Part shown: positions 20,149-32,100 of the stretch, piece after piece
How the letters are laid out: the number at the start of each line of letters is the position of its first letter
Numbering within the stretch: position 1 is the first letter of the stretch
Assembly: GCA_030062745.1 (NCBI GenBank)
Contig: CP099847.1
Location: 24,166,923-24,230,922 of the forward strand
Source of the DNA: Capitulum mitella
Lineage: Eukaryota > Arthropoda > Thecostraca > Pollicipedomorpha > Pollicipedidae
DNA: 64,000 bases
Reading direction: 5' to 3'
Position numbers and translations under genes: made by a program
Notes under the pieces: generated by a model
What the model was told of the DNA's origin: nothing
The model's input: the letters and a program-made list of their open reading frames with translations, nothing else
Databases searched by the model: none

Positions 20149-23100
20149 GTGAGTACCGCACGGGTGACACCAGACCCTGGCGTCGGTCGGCTCGGGTCGG
20201 CTCGGCCGAAACGGGACGCCGGCGGGGTGACTGTGGGAGAGCGCGGGTGGGTTCCGGCGGGGCAGGGGAGTTAGCGGGAGGACGGTGGGAGAGGCAGGTG
20301 GGTCGTGGCGGTGTTTGTGGTGGGAGGACGGCGGGACGACTGGGTGGACCCACGACCAGGGTTCGGTGGGACGAATAGTTACCGGGAGCATGGTGGGACG
20401 GTGCGCGTGGATCGTGGCGGAACAGAACATAGGTAGGAGGACGGTGCGACGGGCGTATGGGTCGTGGCAGGACAGAGCGTTAGTGGGAGGATGGCCTTTG
20501 TCGGGCCTTTGCCTGATGGGACGGGACCCTGGTGGGACGCCGCTGAGGGGTTGGAGGTGGGACACAGGTTGGGGTCGGTTGGCACGATACACCGTGCCAA
20601 GTTTGCTGCGCTCGCAAGGCCTCGTCACACGTTTTGTTCGTGTCTGTTAAGGCTGCTTTGGATTTGTTGGTGGTCGGCGTTTGAGTGAATGGTTGCCGTC
20701 TCCATTGTGTGCAGGTGCACCGGGTTGTACTTCGTCTACCCATGCACGTGTTTTTCTTCGCGAGCAGGCTTTGTTGAATGCGATTCGTCGCCAACTCGGT
20801 AGAATCTTACAGTTTGCTACGTAAGTGAGTAGGCTATTTTGGGGGACGACCTTTATATTTTAATGCGCTTCCGGAAACATTTGACGACCATGAGAGGACC
20901 TTTTGCTTCATTACCGAACAACGCACTCCACTGCATTTGCATGCCATGTGGGACACGGCTGATGTAATCTTGCACGCCATGCAGCTTTGGATGGGGGGAT
21001 GGAGGGGGGGGGGGCGGTGTGCCGCCGCATCGCCGCACTCCCACGCTTCTGCGCAGCGAACTGAGCGCGCCGGAAGCTGGGCACATCCGGTCGATTTTGC
21101 GGCAGTGCAGCCTTTCTTCTCTGTCCTACGCCGACTGGCGTCCTGCCACACATCTCGTCCGTTTTTCGTTCGGAAAGTTTATGGGCTTGATTGCCTCTTT
21201 CCCGGGGGAAATCACGTGATTCAGAGATGTTCTTGAGGACTCGCTGATTTCCACGCAGCGACCGGCCGATGTTTCCTCGCTGAGCTCTATGACGTGCTCC
21301 TGCTGTCTGGTGACTGCGGACCGGCTGACAGCTGAGCGCGGCGTCGGTCTGCTGGGCCGCCGAGTGCCCCGTGACCCGGCGTGGCGCGGGGCATCCCCCG
21401 GCAGGGCGCGGGGCACCCTCCGGCGGAGCGCGGGGCACCCTCCGGCGGAGCGCTGGGCACCAACCGGCGGGGCGCGGGGCACCCTCCGGCGGGGCGCGGG
21501 GCATCCTCCGGCAGGGCACGGGACACCCTCCGGCGGGGCGCGGGACACCCTCTGGCGGGGCACGGGGCACCCTCCGGCGGGACATGGGATGCGTTCCGTC
21601 GCGGCGGTGGAGCGGCACGAGCAGGCTGGTCGGCACAGGCGCGTGCGGCCGGCCGCGCTGGGCCGAAGCCGCGGCTGCGGTCTGGCACCGGGGAGGGATG
21701 ACGACAGCGCTTCCGTAGTGATGTGTCTGACCGAGGTGGCCCGGATCCCGCGCCGGAGGCTGATGCAGCCCCCTGTTCCGGGTGGACGTCAGGGAGGTGA
21801 AATGCCGAGATCTGACGGCTGTCTGTTTGCAAGCGCCCGTCGTGACGTGTTCGTTGATTGTCGGAGGGGCCGGGGGTCGGAGGATGTCCTGAGATGGTCT
21901 GTGATGCTGTGAGATCGCTGCGGGTTCCGGGCATCGGGTCGGGGGGCCCGAACAGCGTTGCGTGGTGACGTGAGCCGCCTCAAGATGGCTCGAGGACACC
22001 GTGGGGAGAAAGCCGCTAATGCCAGAGGACGCTGCGGCATGTGTGAGTGTCACGAGAGATGCGAAGGGGACAATCAGAGGACGTCTTGAAGTGAAAGCTG
22101 GTGTTACCAGAGGCTTGTTGGAGTGTCGTGGTACGTTCGGAGAGTGTGGCAAAGTAAATACGGCTGGTGCCAGAGGACACCGCTGCCTGCTCAGATGTCG
22201 TGGTGCGGTCAGGGGCGGTCGAATTTGCCCGTCGGGCGCCGTTGCCGCTGCGGCCGCCGGCGTGCGGTCGCCGCTGGCCGCCCGCCAGTCGGCCGGCCCG
22301 CTGGCGTCGCGCCAGCTTCCGGCCGGCGTCGGCGCCGACGCGCCGCACGCCGTCGTCGGGCGGCGCCGCGGCGGCCGCACGGGCGCCGTGCGCCGTGACA
22401 TCAGCGGCCAGGTGACGCACTGGCCGGACACGTCAGGCGGGCACTCTGTCCCCCCCTCCCCCACGCCCCGGTTGTTACGTTGCCCGGGGAACGGGTCGCT
22501 GTGTCATCGCCGCCGGCGCCGGAGAACGGCGATCACGTGACATGCCGGCGCCGGAGAATGGCGGTCACGTGACCTGCCGGCGCCGGCCGCCGCTGCTGGC
22601 CTCAGAGCGGCCCGCCGGCGGCGTGGAAGCGTTTGTTTAGATTCGGCGGCAGCTGTTGGGAGGCGAGGGGCTGGGGTTTCGTTCGTTTGTGGCGACTGCC
22701 CTCGAACCGTTATCTAGTGTTGGTGCCCGTGCACAGTTCGGCCGCGTCTTGTGCAGAGTTTCCTGCTGGGGTATCCCGCGGGGCTTAATGCCCTGCTCGC
22801 TTTTCCTCTCTTTCACAGCCACCTAATCCGGCACTGAAGAGGGCATTTCGTCACCGTTAATTGCAGCGCAGGAGCCAGAGGGTCGGCTGCGTCGCATGTT
22901 ACGACCCTGCGACATGGCGCAGACCATACCAGACTTACATCATTCGGTGTCCTCAGTAACAAAACACTCGAAAAGCCGCCATTCTGGTCAGATTGTAAGT
23001 ACCCATGAAGACTTACCGACGAATCTGGAGAGTTTTCCGGGTCACGCGTCAGGCAACCGCGCGACCCGCCACTGGGCTGAAGGCTTTGCTGCCGGCGGCC

Positions 23101-26100
23101 CGCCGATGGCGTCAGTGGGCGAAATCGTATGCCAGGGCCGCATAATGCGAAACGAGCGACTCGACTTCAGACTATTCTGAACGGAAGAAACGAAGCCCAC
23201 GATGATTTGGGACGGAGTCGTTATGTTAAAGTAATGAAATAAAGTAGAGATGTAAGGTAGGTGAAAACCCAAATAGATCGAATGGCTGGAATTCTGCTGA
23301 ATCTTTCCTGGATTTTTGTAAAGGACCTGACCTTTGAGCATGTAAACACTTGAATTGGAACACCGATGGTGATTAAGGGTGGTATTTACGACCATGCGTT
23401 CGGAGGAGTTTAGAGGCTGCTGATTCCTTGGTTGACCTCATTGACAGTAACAGTGCAGTTATTTATGGAAGGACGGCGCGACCAGGGACCGTCCCCATGG
23501 ACAAGAAAAAAATACTGTTAAGCTAATAAACTGATAAATATTTCTGGGCGTGAAGGAGGACGTCATAAGTCGCATCGTATACGACAAGAATTCGTTTGTG
23601 TGTGGCTTCCGACTCACGGGGAGTGGATGCGAAAATCTTCTGAGGAGAGCATGGGTCGGAGAGGATACACTCATGAATCGTGGTCCCGTGTTTTATATTT
23701 CCTTTGTTACCGTGTAGACGTATTTCTCTGCCTTTGTTGGATTTTATCGCTTGGAGAAACCTATAAACCCGTTTGGACTTCTGCCTGGCGACGCGGCGGT
23801 TATCGGCCGGCTTCTGCTCGTTTCCAGTGACTAGCGGGGTCATTTACCCTCCCCCCGTCTGTCTGGATAACCAACCGCTGGATTTGGCTCATTAAAACGG
23901 CAGTCGATGGCGCTTGACCGTGCAGTTTAGGCTCCAATGACAGATACGTTTTGGTACTCTTGGGTCACTGATGCTGTCACAAGTCAGGTCAAACGCCGCA
24001 AAAGTGTTCCTTTTCTCCATGGTCGCCTAATCACAACGGAAAGCGGACCAGTACTGAATTGTGTATGGTGAGATGTCACAGATAGCTTGGCATCGTATTC
24101 TGAGCGTCGCTTGACCCTAGGTCATCAAAAATCAGGGGCACAGACTTTGTCGACTTTGAAGTCGTGCCAACGGCTTGTGCATGATATTTTTCGTGGCTCA
24201 TTTGACGCCGGGACTCTAAAAAATATCTTTTGAAGATATCTGCACGCAAAGAATGCCTTGTAATGGCTCTGGTTACCTTGCATATGTAATATTGCAGCTT
24301 ATTTTCTCCAACTCCGGAATATCGCGAATACACTGATGGCCTCCGTCTGGCACCTCTGGGCTACCCTTTAAGTGCGTTTGGTACATGTTGCATAGTTTCA
24401 TAAAATGATGCAAAGCGTTGCAGGGGCCTAATTTCCACGCCGGTCATCTGCAGCGTCAAACAGACTCCACCATTTGACTCGCTAAATTGAAATCTACATC
24501 AAACCCCCAAAGGCAACGACGGCAAATGTTGTTGCATTTCTGCAAGAACCTGCTGTGTAAGTTGCGAATGCAGTACATTGCAGAGAAGCTGGTCCGTCTT
24601 TCCAGCAGCATCCAGAAAATCAGTCCACTGTGTTTTTTTTTTCTAAAATATGTTTTTGCCGCACCCGGAAAGCGGAAAATTCATATGTGGCCTAGGATGA
24701 GCTGCCATGCGGTCAGGGATGTTGTATGGAGAACTCTCAAGTCATGCTGATACACAATACAAGTCTTAGTCACCATGCAGTGTACAAGGGTAAAAACATC
24801 GACGGTGAAGCGGCGAGCAATCGATATAAAAACACGCCGACTGTTTTAAGGCGCTACGTGTATTTGTTCCGGAGATATTCAAGCAATGTTGCAGGCGCGT
24901 TGAGCGGCGGCGCCCCCGCGCTCCGTACGCGCCGGCCGGCGGCCGGTTCGCGGAACGCTCGTCGGCGGCCGGTCTTTCCGGAGACGGAGACGGAGCGGCT
25001 GCGGCCGGCCGGGCTTTCCAGGCGTGGTCGGCCGCGCCGCCGGCCGGCTCGGCTGGGATAGGTCGCTGCTGGCCGCCGGCCGGCCGGTCCGCCGGCGCCG
25101 CGGACGCGGGCCGCTCGTGATCCGCGCGCCGGCCGGCCTTGGCCTCCTGGGCTGAATGAGGGATGAGCCGCGCGTGCGACGGCGGCGCCCGCAGACGGCG
25201 GCGGGTAACTGGCGACAGGCGTGAGAAGAGTGCGTGCCCTGGAAGTCCTGGGGCGGCGTCATGGATGTGTCGCTGCTGGTGGGTTGTCGCAGAGCTTCGC
25301 CGGACGGGATGTCGGCGTCAATTGCCGTAGTGCTGCAGCGACGCCGCGTCACTTGGATGCCCACTGGAAGGGTAACTCCGCTTGGTTACGCTCTTGTGCA
25401 AGCGTGCCCGCCCTCTGCTTGGCCTGGCTACGCGACCTGGAGCCCGCCGTGGTGGTCCCTTTACGAGCGAGACCAGGACCGCATGCGGTCCGGAGGCCGC
25501 CGTGATGGTCCCTTCACGAGCGAGTCCAGGACCACGGTGGGCTGTGTCGGACGGCACCCGTCGGCCGCGTCCCTGGAGCGTGGAACCTCGGGCCGTGGAC
25601 CCCGGCAGTACAGAATTGTCTGCCGGGCCCGGCCGCGCCGCGCCGCGCCAGGCTGGGCCGGACTGTGGACAGCTGACCCCACCGTGCGTCTGCGGTCCGG
25701 GTCGCCGTTGCCTGTGTTCGACAGTGCGTCAGGGCGCTGCTGGTCACAGCAAGCTTCAGCCAGTGCAACGTGGGCACCGTTGGCGGCGTGGTTGGCTTGG
25801 TGGTCGATGACGTATGCGGACTGCGGGGTGTCGCCTACCGTGCTGGAGTCGGGAGCCGTGTGGCAGAGGCAGACGGCGCCATAATTTCTCGTCGTCAGGA
25901 TAGATGCTGATCCTCTGCCCTCGTAGGATTATAAGGGATGTCAAGGAAAGAAGTTTATTTCGATGTTTCTTTCGATAAACTTGTCCGTGGTTGTCTGGGT
26001 CAAGGGTATCCGCAAGATAGTGTGGTTTTGCTCGTAAAATGGAAGTGAAAAAGAATTGTTAAGCCTTGCTAAGAGGAGCTTGCTGTGATAGTCTGAAGAT

Positions 26101-29100
26101 GACGTGTCTTTTTTATTCGTACCTGCACGAGCCCAAGATATGTTTCTCATATAAGCTTGGCCTCTGGTTGTCATCTATCTGACTATCTCTGAAACACTGC
26201 TTTTTCAAGACATATGGGTATGTTTACATCGTGGGTAGTATCTGTCGACCCTCCGACAAGAAGCCAAGTTTCCCTGGATTTTGTGAAGTTAATCTGCCAG
26301 CTTATGCAACACCCATGGCAAGCGCGACGTGAATTTTGCGCCAGGCACGAGCCGCCCTTGCCCAACCGCGTCGATGCGATTGGAGATTGGCAGACGCGTT
26401 TCACCACCCGCCAGCGCGGGTGAAGTCATTACCCCCTCCCCCCGTCCCGCAATCGCCTGACGCTCGGCGGGGTCGCGGCGTCACGAACCAGAACCAGGTG
26501 CGCCCGGACCGGCCGGGTCCGCCCGCCAGGCCTGGGCCGCCCCGGCCCGACGTGGGGTTTTTGTCGGCGCCGCCGGCGGTGTTCGGTCTCCCCGCCGTGT
26601 GATCTCCGGCTGCTGCCGGCGCCGACCTGGGCACGCGCCCCGGAAAGCCCGGGCCGGCGCGGCCGGGCGGCCGAACGGTGCAGCATGCGTCCGGGAGTCG
26701 CCACTCGGCGGTGTGGGCGGACTGGGCCGGGCGAGGGGGAGAGGAAATCGGTGTCGCAAGCATGCGCTCCATTCCAGTTGACTGAGCGGCGCAGGATGTT
26801 GCAGCAGTCATTAAAAGATAGAACTTAAACTTGTTTTGGTATGATGCATGAAGACATTTGCTGGTGTAAGTTTGGTCAGATTTGCATGAAATGTCTCCCG
26901 GCAGAACATGCCAACGTCGTGAACAATTCAGGTGGCACCTTGGTTCAGACATATCTCTACAACACACTCGCTACGCGTCACAAGACACTTATTATCGTTT
27001 CCCGCCGGCTCACGGCACTGGATACCAGTACTGGATGAGACAGACGCCGGGTCCGCCAGCGACCGGAGCCCGGGCGGCGCCGACCTGTTGCAGCTCGTCT
27101 CCCGGCGCCGTCCCGTCCGTCCACCCGTGGCTGGCGGGGCGGCGGCGGACCGCACCTGGCCGTCTCGCTCGGCCGGACCCCTCCTGCTCCCCTTCTGCTC
27201 CTGCGGTTACGTAACGCGAGCTCTCCCCGGCGCCGGGCGCGGTGCATCTGCAGCGGCCGTGTCGCCGCCGCCGCGGGGAACCGGAACGCGGCGGCCGGCG
27301 CACCGCTGCTGCGGCGCGCGGCCGTGCCCTGTCGCGGGACCGGCCCCTGCGCCGGCTGCAGGGGAGCCGCGGCGGACCGGCCGCGCGGACTGACCGTCTC
27401 GGCGGCACTGGACGGCCGGTCCGGGCCGCCGCCGCCGCCGCCGCCGCGCGCGTCGGGCGGCGGGAAAACCCCAGCGGCGGCTGCGCGGCTCCCGGACCCG
27501 GCCGAGCGGCAGCCGTGTCCGGCCCGCCCGGCCGGCGGGTGAAGTCCCGGCGGCCGGAACGGCCCACCCGGATACGCCGCGTGCGCCAGCGCCGCCGCCG
27601 CTGGTCCGGCCTCCGCTGGTCAGGCCGATTCAGATAGTAAGCGCTGATATCGAGATCGTGATTGGGGTGTAGTGATTCATCGTGGTCCAGCTTGCGTGCG
27701 TTAGCTCCGTTGGTCTGTTTTGCTCGGCTTCCGATGGTCTGATAGTTAACGTGAGCCGGCCCCGTGGTTCAACGAGGTCCAGTCCAGGTGTGCCGTCGAG
27801 GATATCCGGTCCAGTTGGACCGGCCCAGTGCGCCGGCCTTGTCACCAGTAGAATCCAAGGTAGACTCGTGCGTCACGCGCCGCGCGTGGACAAAAGTGGC
27901 GCAGATCTGCCACGCAACTGGATTAAGATCATGTCGATAGCGTTCACACATCCGGGCACGCTTTAGTCGTGCACGCTCGCGGCCGCATCCCTTGTCCTTC
28001 TTTCTGGACCTGCCCTCGCGCCAGTGCACGACACAGCCCTGTTCGGGCCGTCGGCACGTTCCGCCGTCGTCGCCCGCCGGTGGGCCGCCGTCGAACGGCG
28101 CCGTTCCGGCGCTTGCGCCGCGGAATTTCTGGGCGTCTCTGCAGACTGCCGGCGATTCGGAGCCGCCGCCGTCCATCCGGCCGCCCGGAGACAGAGAAGT
28201 GCCCGAAGCGCGCGGCGGCCGCCGAACCGGCTCCTGGAAAACCGGGCCCCTCCCCGCCGCGCCCCGCCCCGCCGCACGTGGGGGAACGCAGCGCGCTGCC
28301 GGCGGCGTCTGGACGCCGTGCGGCCGGACGCCGAGCGGTCCGCGCGGCGCCGGGAGCGCCGGGTCCGGAGCCGGACCGGCGCTGGCTGTCGGCGGTCGGC
28401 GCCCGTGCCGGCCACACGAGTCCCCCGGTGTGGCCGCCGTCGAGGACCGCTGGGTCATCGTGCCGGCGGCCGCGGCGCGGGGCCCGGCCTTGATCGAGCG
28501 GCGCCGGCACGAGGAGGGCAGCCCAGGATTCTGCCCGCGGCCGGCGCCGCCGGCGTGATTCCGGCCTGGCCCGTGTGTAGAGCCGGGCCCTGGCTTCCGC
28601 CAGCTGTTGCATTCTGAAACGTGTGTTGCACTGGAAGGGTCGCGAAGTCGAGCTGAGATGAGTTGGATGGTAAACTCTCTTGTTGTCTCTTATGTCTTAT
28701 GGTATCATAGTGGTCTGCAGTCATCGTGTTCACTTCAGTTGAGCAATGTTTAGATTTGCACCTGCCTGCTTTCTTGCCTTTCCTGCAGCGTGAACCATGT
28801 ATCTTTATATAAAGCTGTAATCACATCAAGATGCGATCCGATGTATATCGTGGCACATCGGGTTAAAAGATTTGTTTTTGACTTAATAAATGTTGGGAGA
28901 AATGTCACTAAAAACGGGTTTTTCTGGCATATCTGATCTTTGAACTGAAGCCGCCTTGCGGATGAGTCAAGTTCGAAACGCAAACGGTGAAGTTTGTGAA
29001 GTTTTTGGGACGTCAGATCGCCTGCGTTGAGGACTGGGAGAGGATGTGTTAAACAGTGCGGACCGTTGTACGGCGTCGGTTCCGTCCGGTCACGGCGCGA

Positions 29101-32100
29101 CCCAGACGGCATCGACCCCGCACGGAGATGGCCTTGTCCGCGCAGGACCCACCTGCACGTGCTGGATTTCCCGCCGTTCGGGCGCGGGTTTTCTGCAGTC
29201 GCCGCCCGATTACCAGTTTCGCCAGGTCCCGTCCGGCGGCGACGTCATAAACGGCGCGGACGGACGGCCGGGCCGGCCGTGGCGCGCGGCGTAGTTTTCC
29301 GGTGGTCCAGCGTGCATGACGTGGCCGTGCAGTGCGTGCCCGGGTCGCGGATGCAGAGCGCGGGCTCGCCGAGCGCGGCCGTCTCGGCAGCGGCCCGCGA
29401 GCTGGCGGCGGCGACTGCTTGCTGGTCGACCGCGGGAGACGCGGGTGCTCGTCGCGCTGGACGCTGGGCGCCCGAGGTCGGTGCCGCGGAGTCGGCCGTG
29501 CGGATGAGCTGCCGCTCGGAAGAGGAACTGGCGGCAGGCCGCGACCTTGACCTTCGTCCGGTTCCGGACGCCCCCGCCGGCTGCCGGCCCCCAGCGGACG
29601 ATCCTCCGCACCGCCGGCTCCCGCCTGCGCGGCGCCGAGGCCGGCCGCCCGCGCGGGTTTGAGAGCCCCTGGTCCGTGACGTCGGCTGGGTTTACCCAGC
29701 TCGAGGCAGCGGCGTGTGACGTCACACCGGACCTATCGGCCGGCGTCGGCGGCCGGCGGGCCGGCCAGTTGGTGGGCGACGTGCACGCGGCGGCTGCACC
29801 CCGGCTGCGGAGACGGTCCCGTCGCGGCGTGCTCTGTCGGCTCCGAGTGCTCGCTGCGCCGTCGCCGGCCGTCCAGTCGGCCGATCTCCGGTCCGTGCTC
29901 GCCGGTGGTGGCGTCTGTCTGGGAGCGGTTCCTCTCGAAGGGGAGCCCGGCGGTGCTCGGGCTGTGGTCCGGGAGGACTGGCGGAGGAGCTTCGGCGGCC
30001 GTGTGAGGACGACCGTCTGTGGAGTGGTCGCGCCACTCCGGGGAGTGCTCGTGTCCGCCGGGGAAGGCCGTGCGGGGAGTGCGCGGTCCTGACGGGAAAA
30101 CCCGCTGGGGAGGCATAGCCGCCGGCCTCAGGCGTGGGAGACTGCTTAAACGCCAGGCAGAAGACTAGAGAAGTTGCCAAGGTATGTTGGTTATCCGTGG
30201 CCTGCGGGTGTCTCCACTGAACGTGCAAGGGCTAGAATTTTTGCTTTGTTCACGGTGCGATAGGGCAGATGTCCACAGTACGCACCACTGTGCCAGTGAT
30301 TCCGCTTGAGATGCGTCCCCCCGATGCATGGCACCGTGCCGCCTCGTCCGCCATATCTCAGTCTCTCCATCGTACAGCACTGCGCCGGTTATTCCACTTG
30401 CTGTCATGCTCCTTACGGCGCTTTGCCGTAGATTCCACGTGTCCTCATTGCTCCCTGTTGTGTAGCGCTGTCTCGGTGACTCCCCATGCCCTCATTTCCC
30501 CAGTCTGCAGCGCTGTTCGGCCATCCTCCATATCCTCATGGCCCCCTGTCTGTAGCGCTGTGTCGGTAATTCACGTGTTCTCCGTATCCGCAGTGTTTGG
30601 CGCCGTCCCGTTAATACCGGTCACCATCCGTCTCCCTGGTGTACTACGCGGTGCCGTTGATTCCATCTTCAGTCAGTCTCCCCGGCGTATGGGACCGTGT
30701 CGTGGCGGTTCAGCCGCGGTGTGCGAGTCGCCGGTCGCGCCCGCCTGGTGTGGCTGCTCTGTACCGCTGCCGTCGGCCGGCGGCTGCCTCCCCCCCCCCC
30801 CCCGCCCCACCCCCGCTGTGTGGCGGTGCGGCACGGTGCCGGGAGCCCATTGTGTCGCCGACTCCGCCCGGGGCGTGGTTTGACCTTGACCGCGGCGCCC
30901 ATGGTCACAACCTGTCCTGGCCGGCGGCGGCGCTGCACCCCGTCACCAGCGGGCCTCTGTGTCGCGGTGGGGTGGACGGGTCGGGCGGACCGGTTTAGGT
31001 CGGCCGTCGCCCGCTGGCGGTCGGCTGGAGCTGGGGTCGAATCTGACCCCGGACCCCTGGCGTCGCCCTCATGGCCGGCAGAGCGTGATATCGGAGCCTA
31101 TCTGCCGGCTCGGTCGGCAGAGATTCCCCCTCCGGCCTATCTGGCATTGACGCTGGGCGGCCGGCTGCTGCGGTGGCAGTATCGGTCGGCCGGCGCGCGC
31201 CGCCCGATAGCGGTGCCGGATGGCCGGGGGTCGCCGGACATGCCACCGTGCCGCCGGACCGCCGGACCGGACCGCCGAACCGAGACCGCCGAACCGAGAC
31301 CGCCGGACCGGCTGGCGGGCCGGACCGAGTTCGGGTCCGTGGCGGGGCTGAGGGCGAAATCCGGATGGTGACGTGTTCGGACGGCGTCCCATGCGAATAG
31401 CTCTGCAGGCGACGTGAGATTGTTGTGTGCTCTTGCTGGTGTTTGACATTTTTCGGAGACACATCATGATGCTTCTTGGTTGACGGACTCACGTGCGTCA
31501 TTCGTGTTTGTTATCATGTGTTTGTATATTTTTTTTTCGCGCTCTGTTATGGAACGAGTGGTGTTTCAAGCTGCTGTACGTCATGTGTACGGTTCGGTCT
31601 GAAGAATCAGACGTCACTGCTATTTCTAAATGTCCCTTTAACCCTATTCCGTTCTGCTGCCCGATACGGACGATTCATGCTGGGGGAGGGGTAGATATTT
31701 CCCTCTCATTTCTATTAGTATATATGGGTGGATTATATGCGTATATTAGGATCATTGTGTGAATATCATACGTTGCCTTTGTTTTATTCATATAATGAGT
31801 CATAAATTCGTCGGAATAAGAAAATATAGGTATTCCGTACATGCCCTTGCATCCGCCATTGACCAACATCTTTTTTAAAGTACTTGGAAGTGTGCAGGAC
31901 AAAAATATTCTGATCATTTGAACCACTCGTGAGATTATAGACGACATCAAAATAGCACATGATCACGTCGAAGTGCGCAATCTCCAGAAAGCTCAGTATT
32001 CCCCAGACATGTCTCCCAAAAACCTCCTCTGGAACTGCCTATGGAATAGGCAGTTCTCTGGGATTTTGTCACAACATGTGAAAAGTACATTAAGGAATAG

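Noticed and set aside
20911-22464. 517-residue open frame on the minus strand
   Set aside because: It crosses the 22 bp minisatellite and GC-rich DNA, has no recognisable domain, and other frames are equally open. Low stop density explains it.
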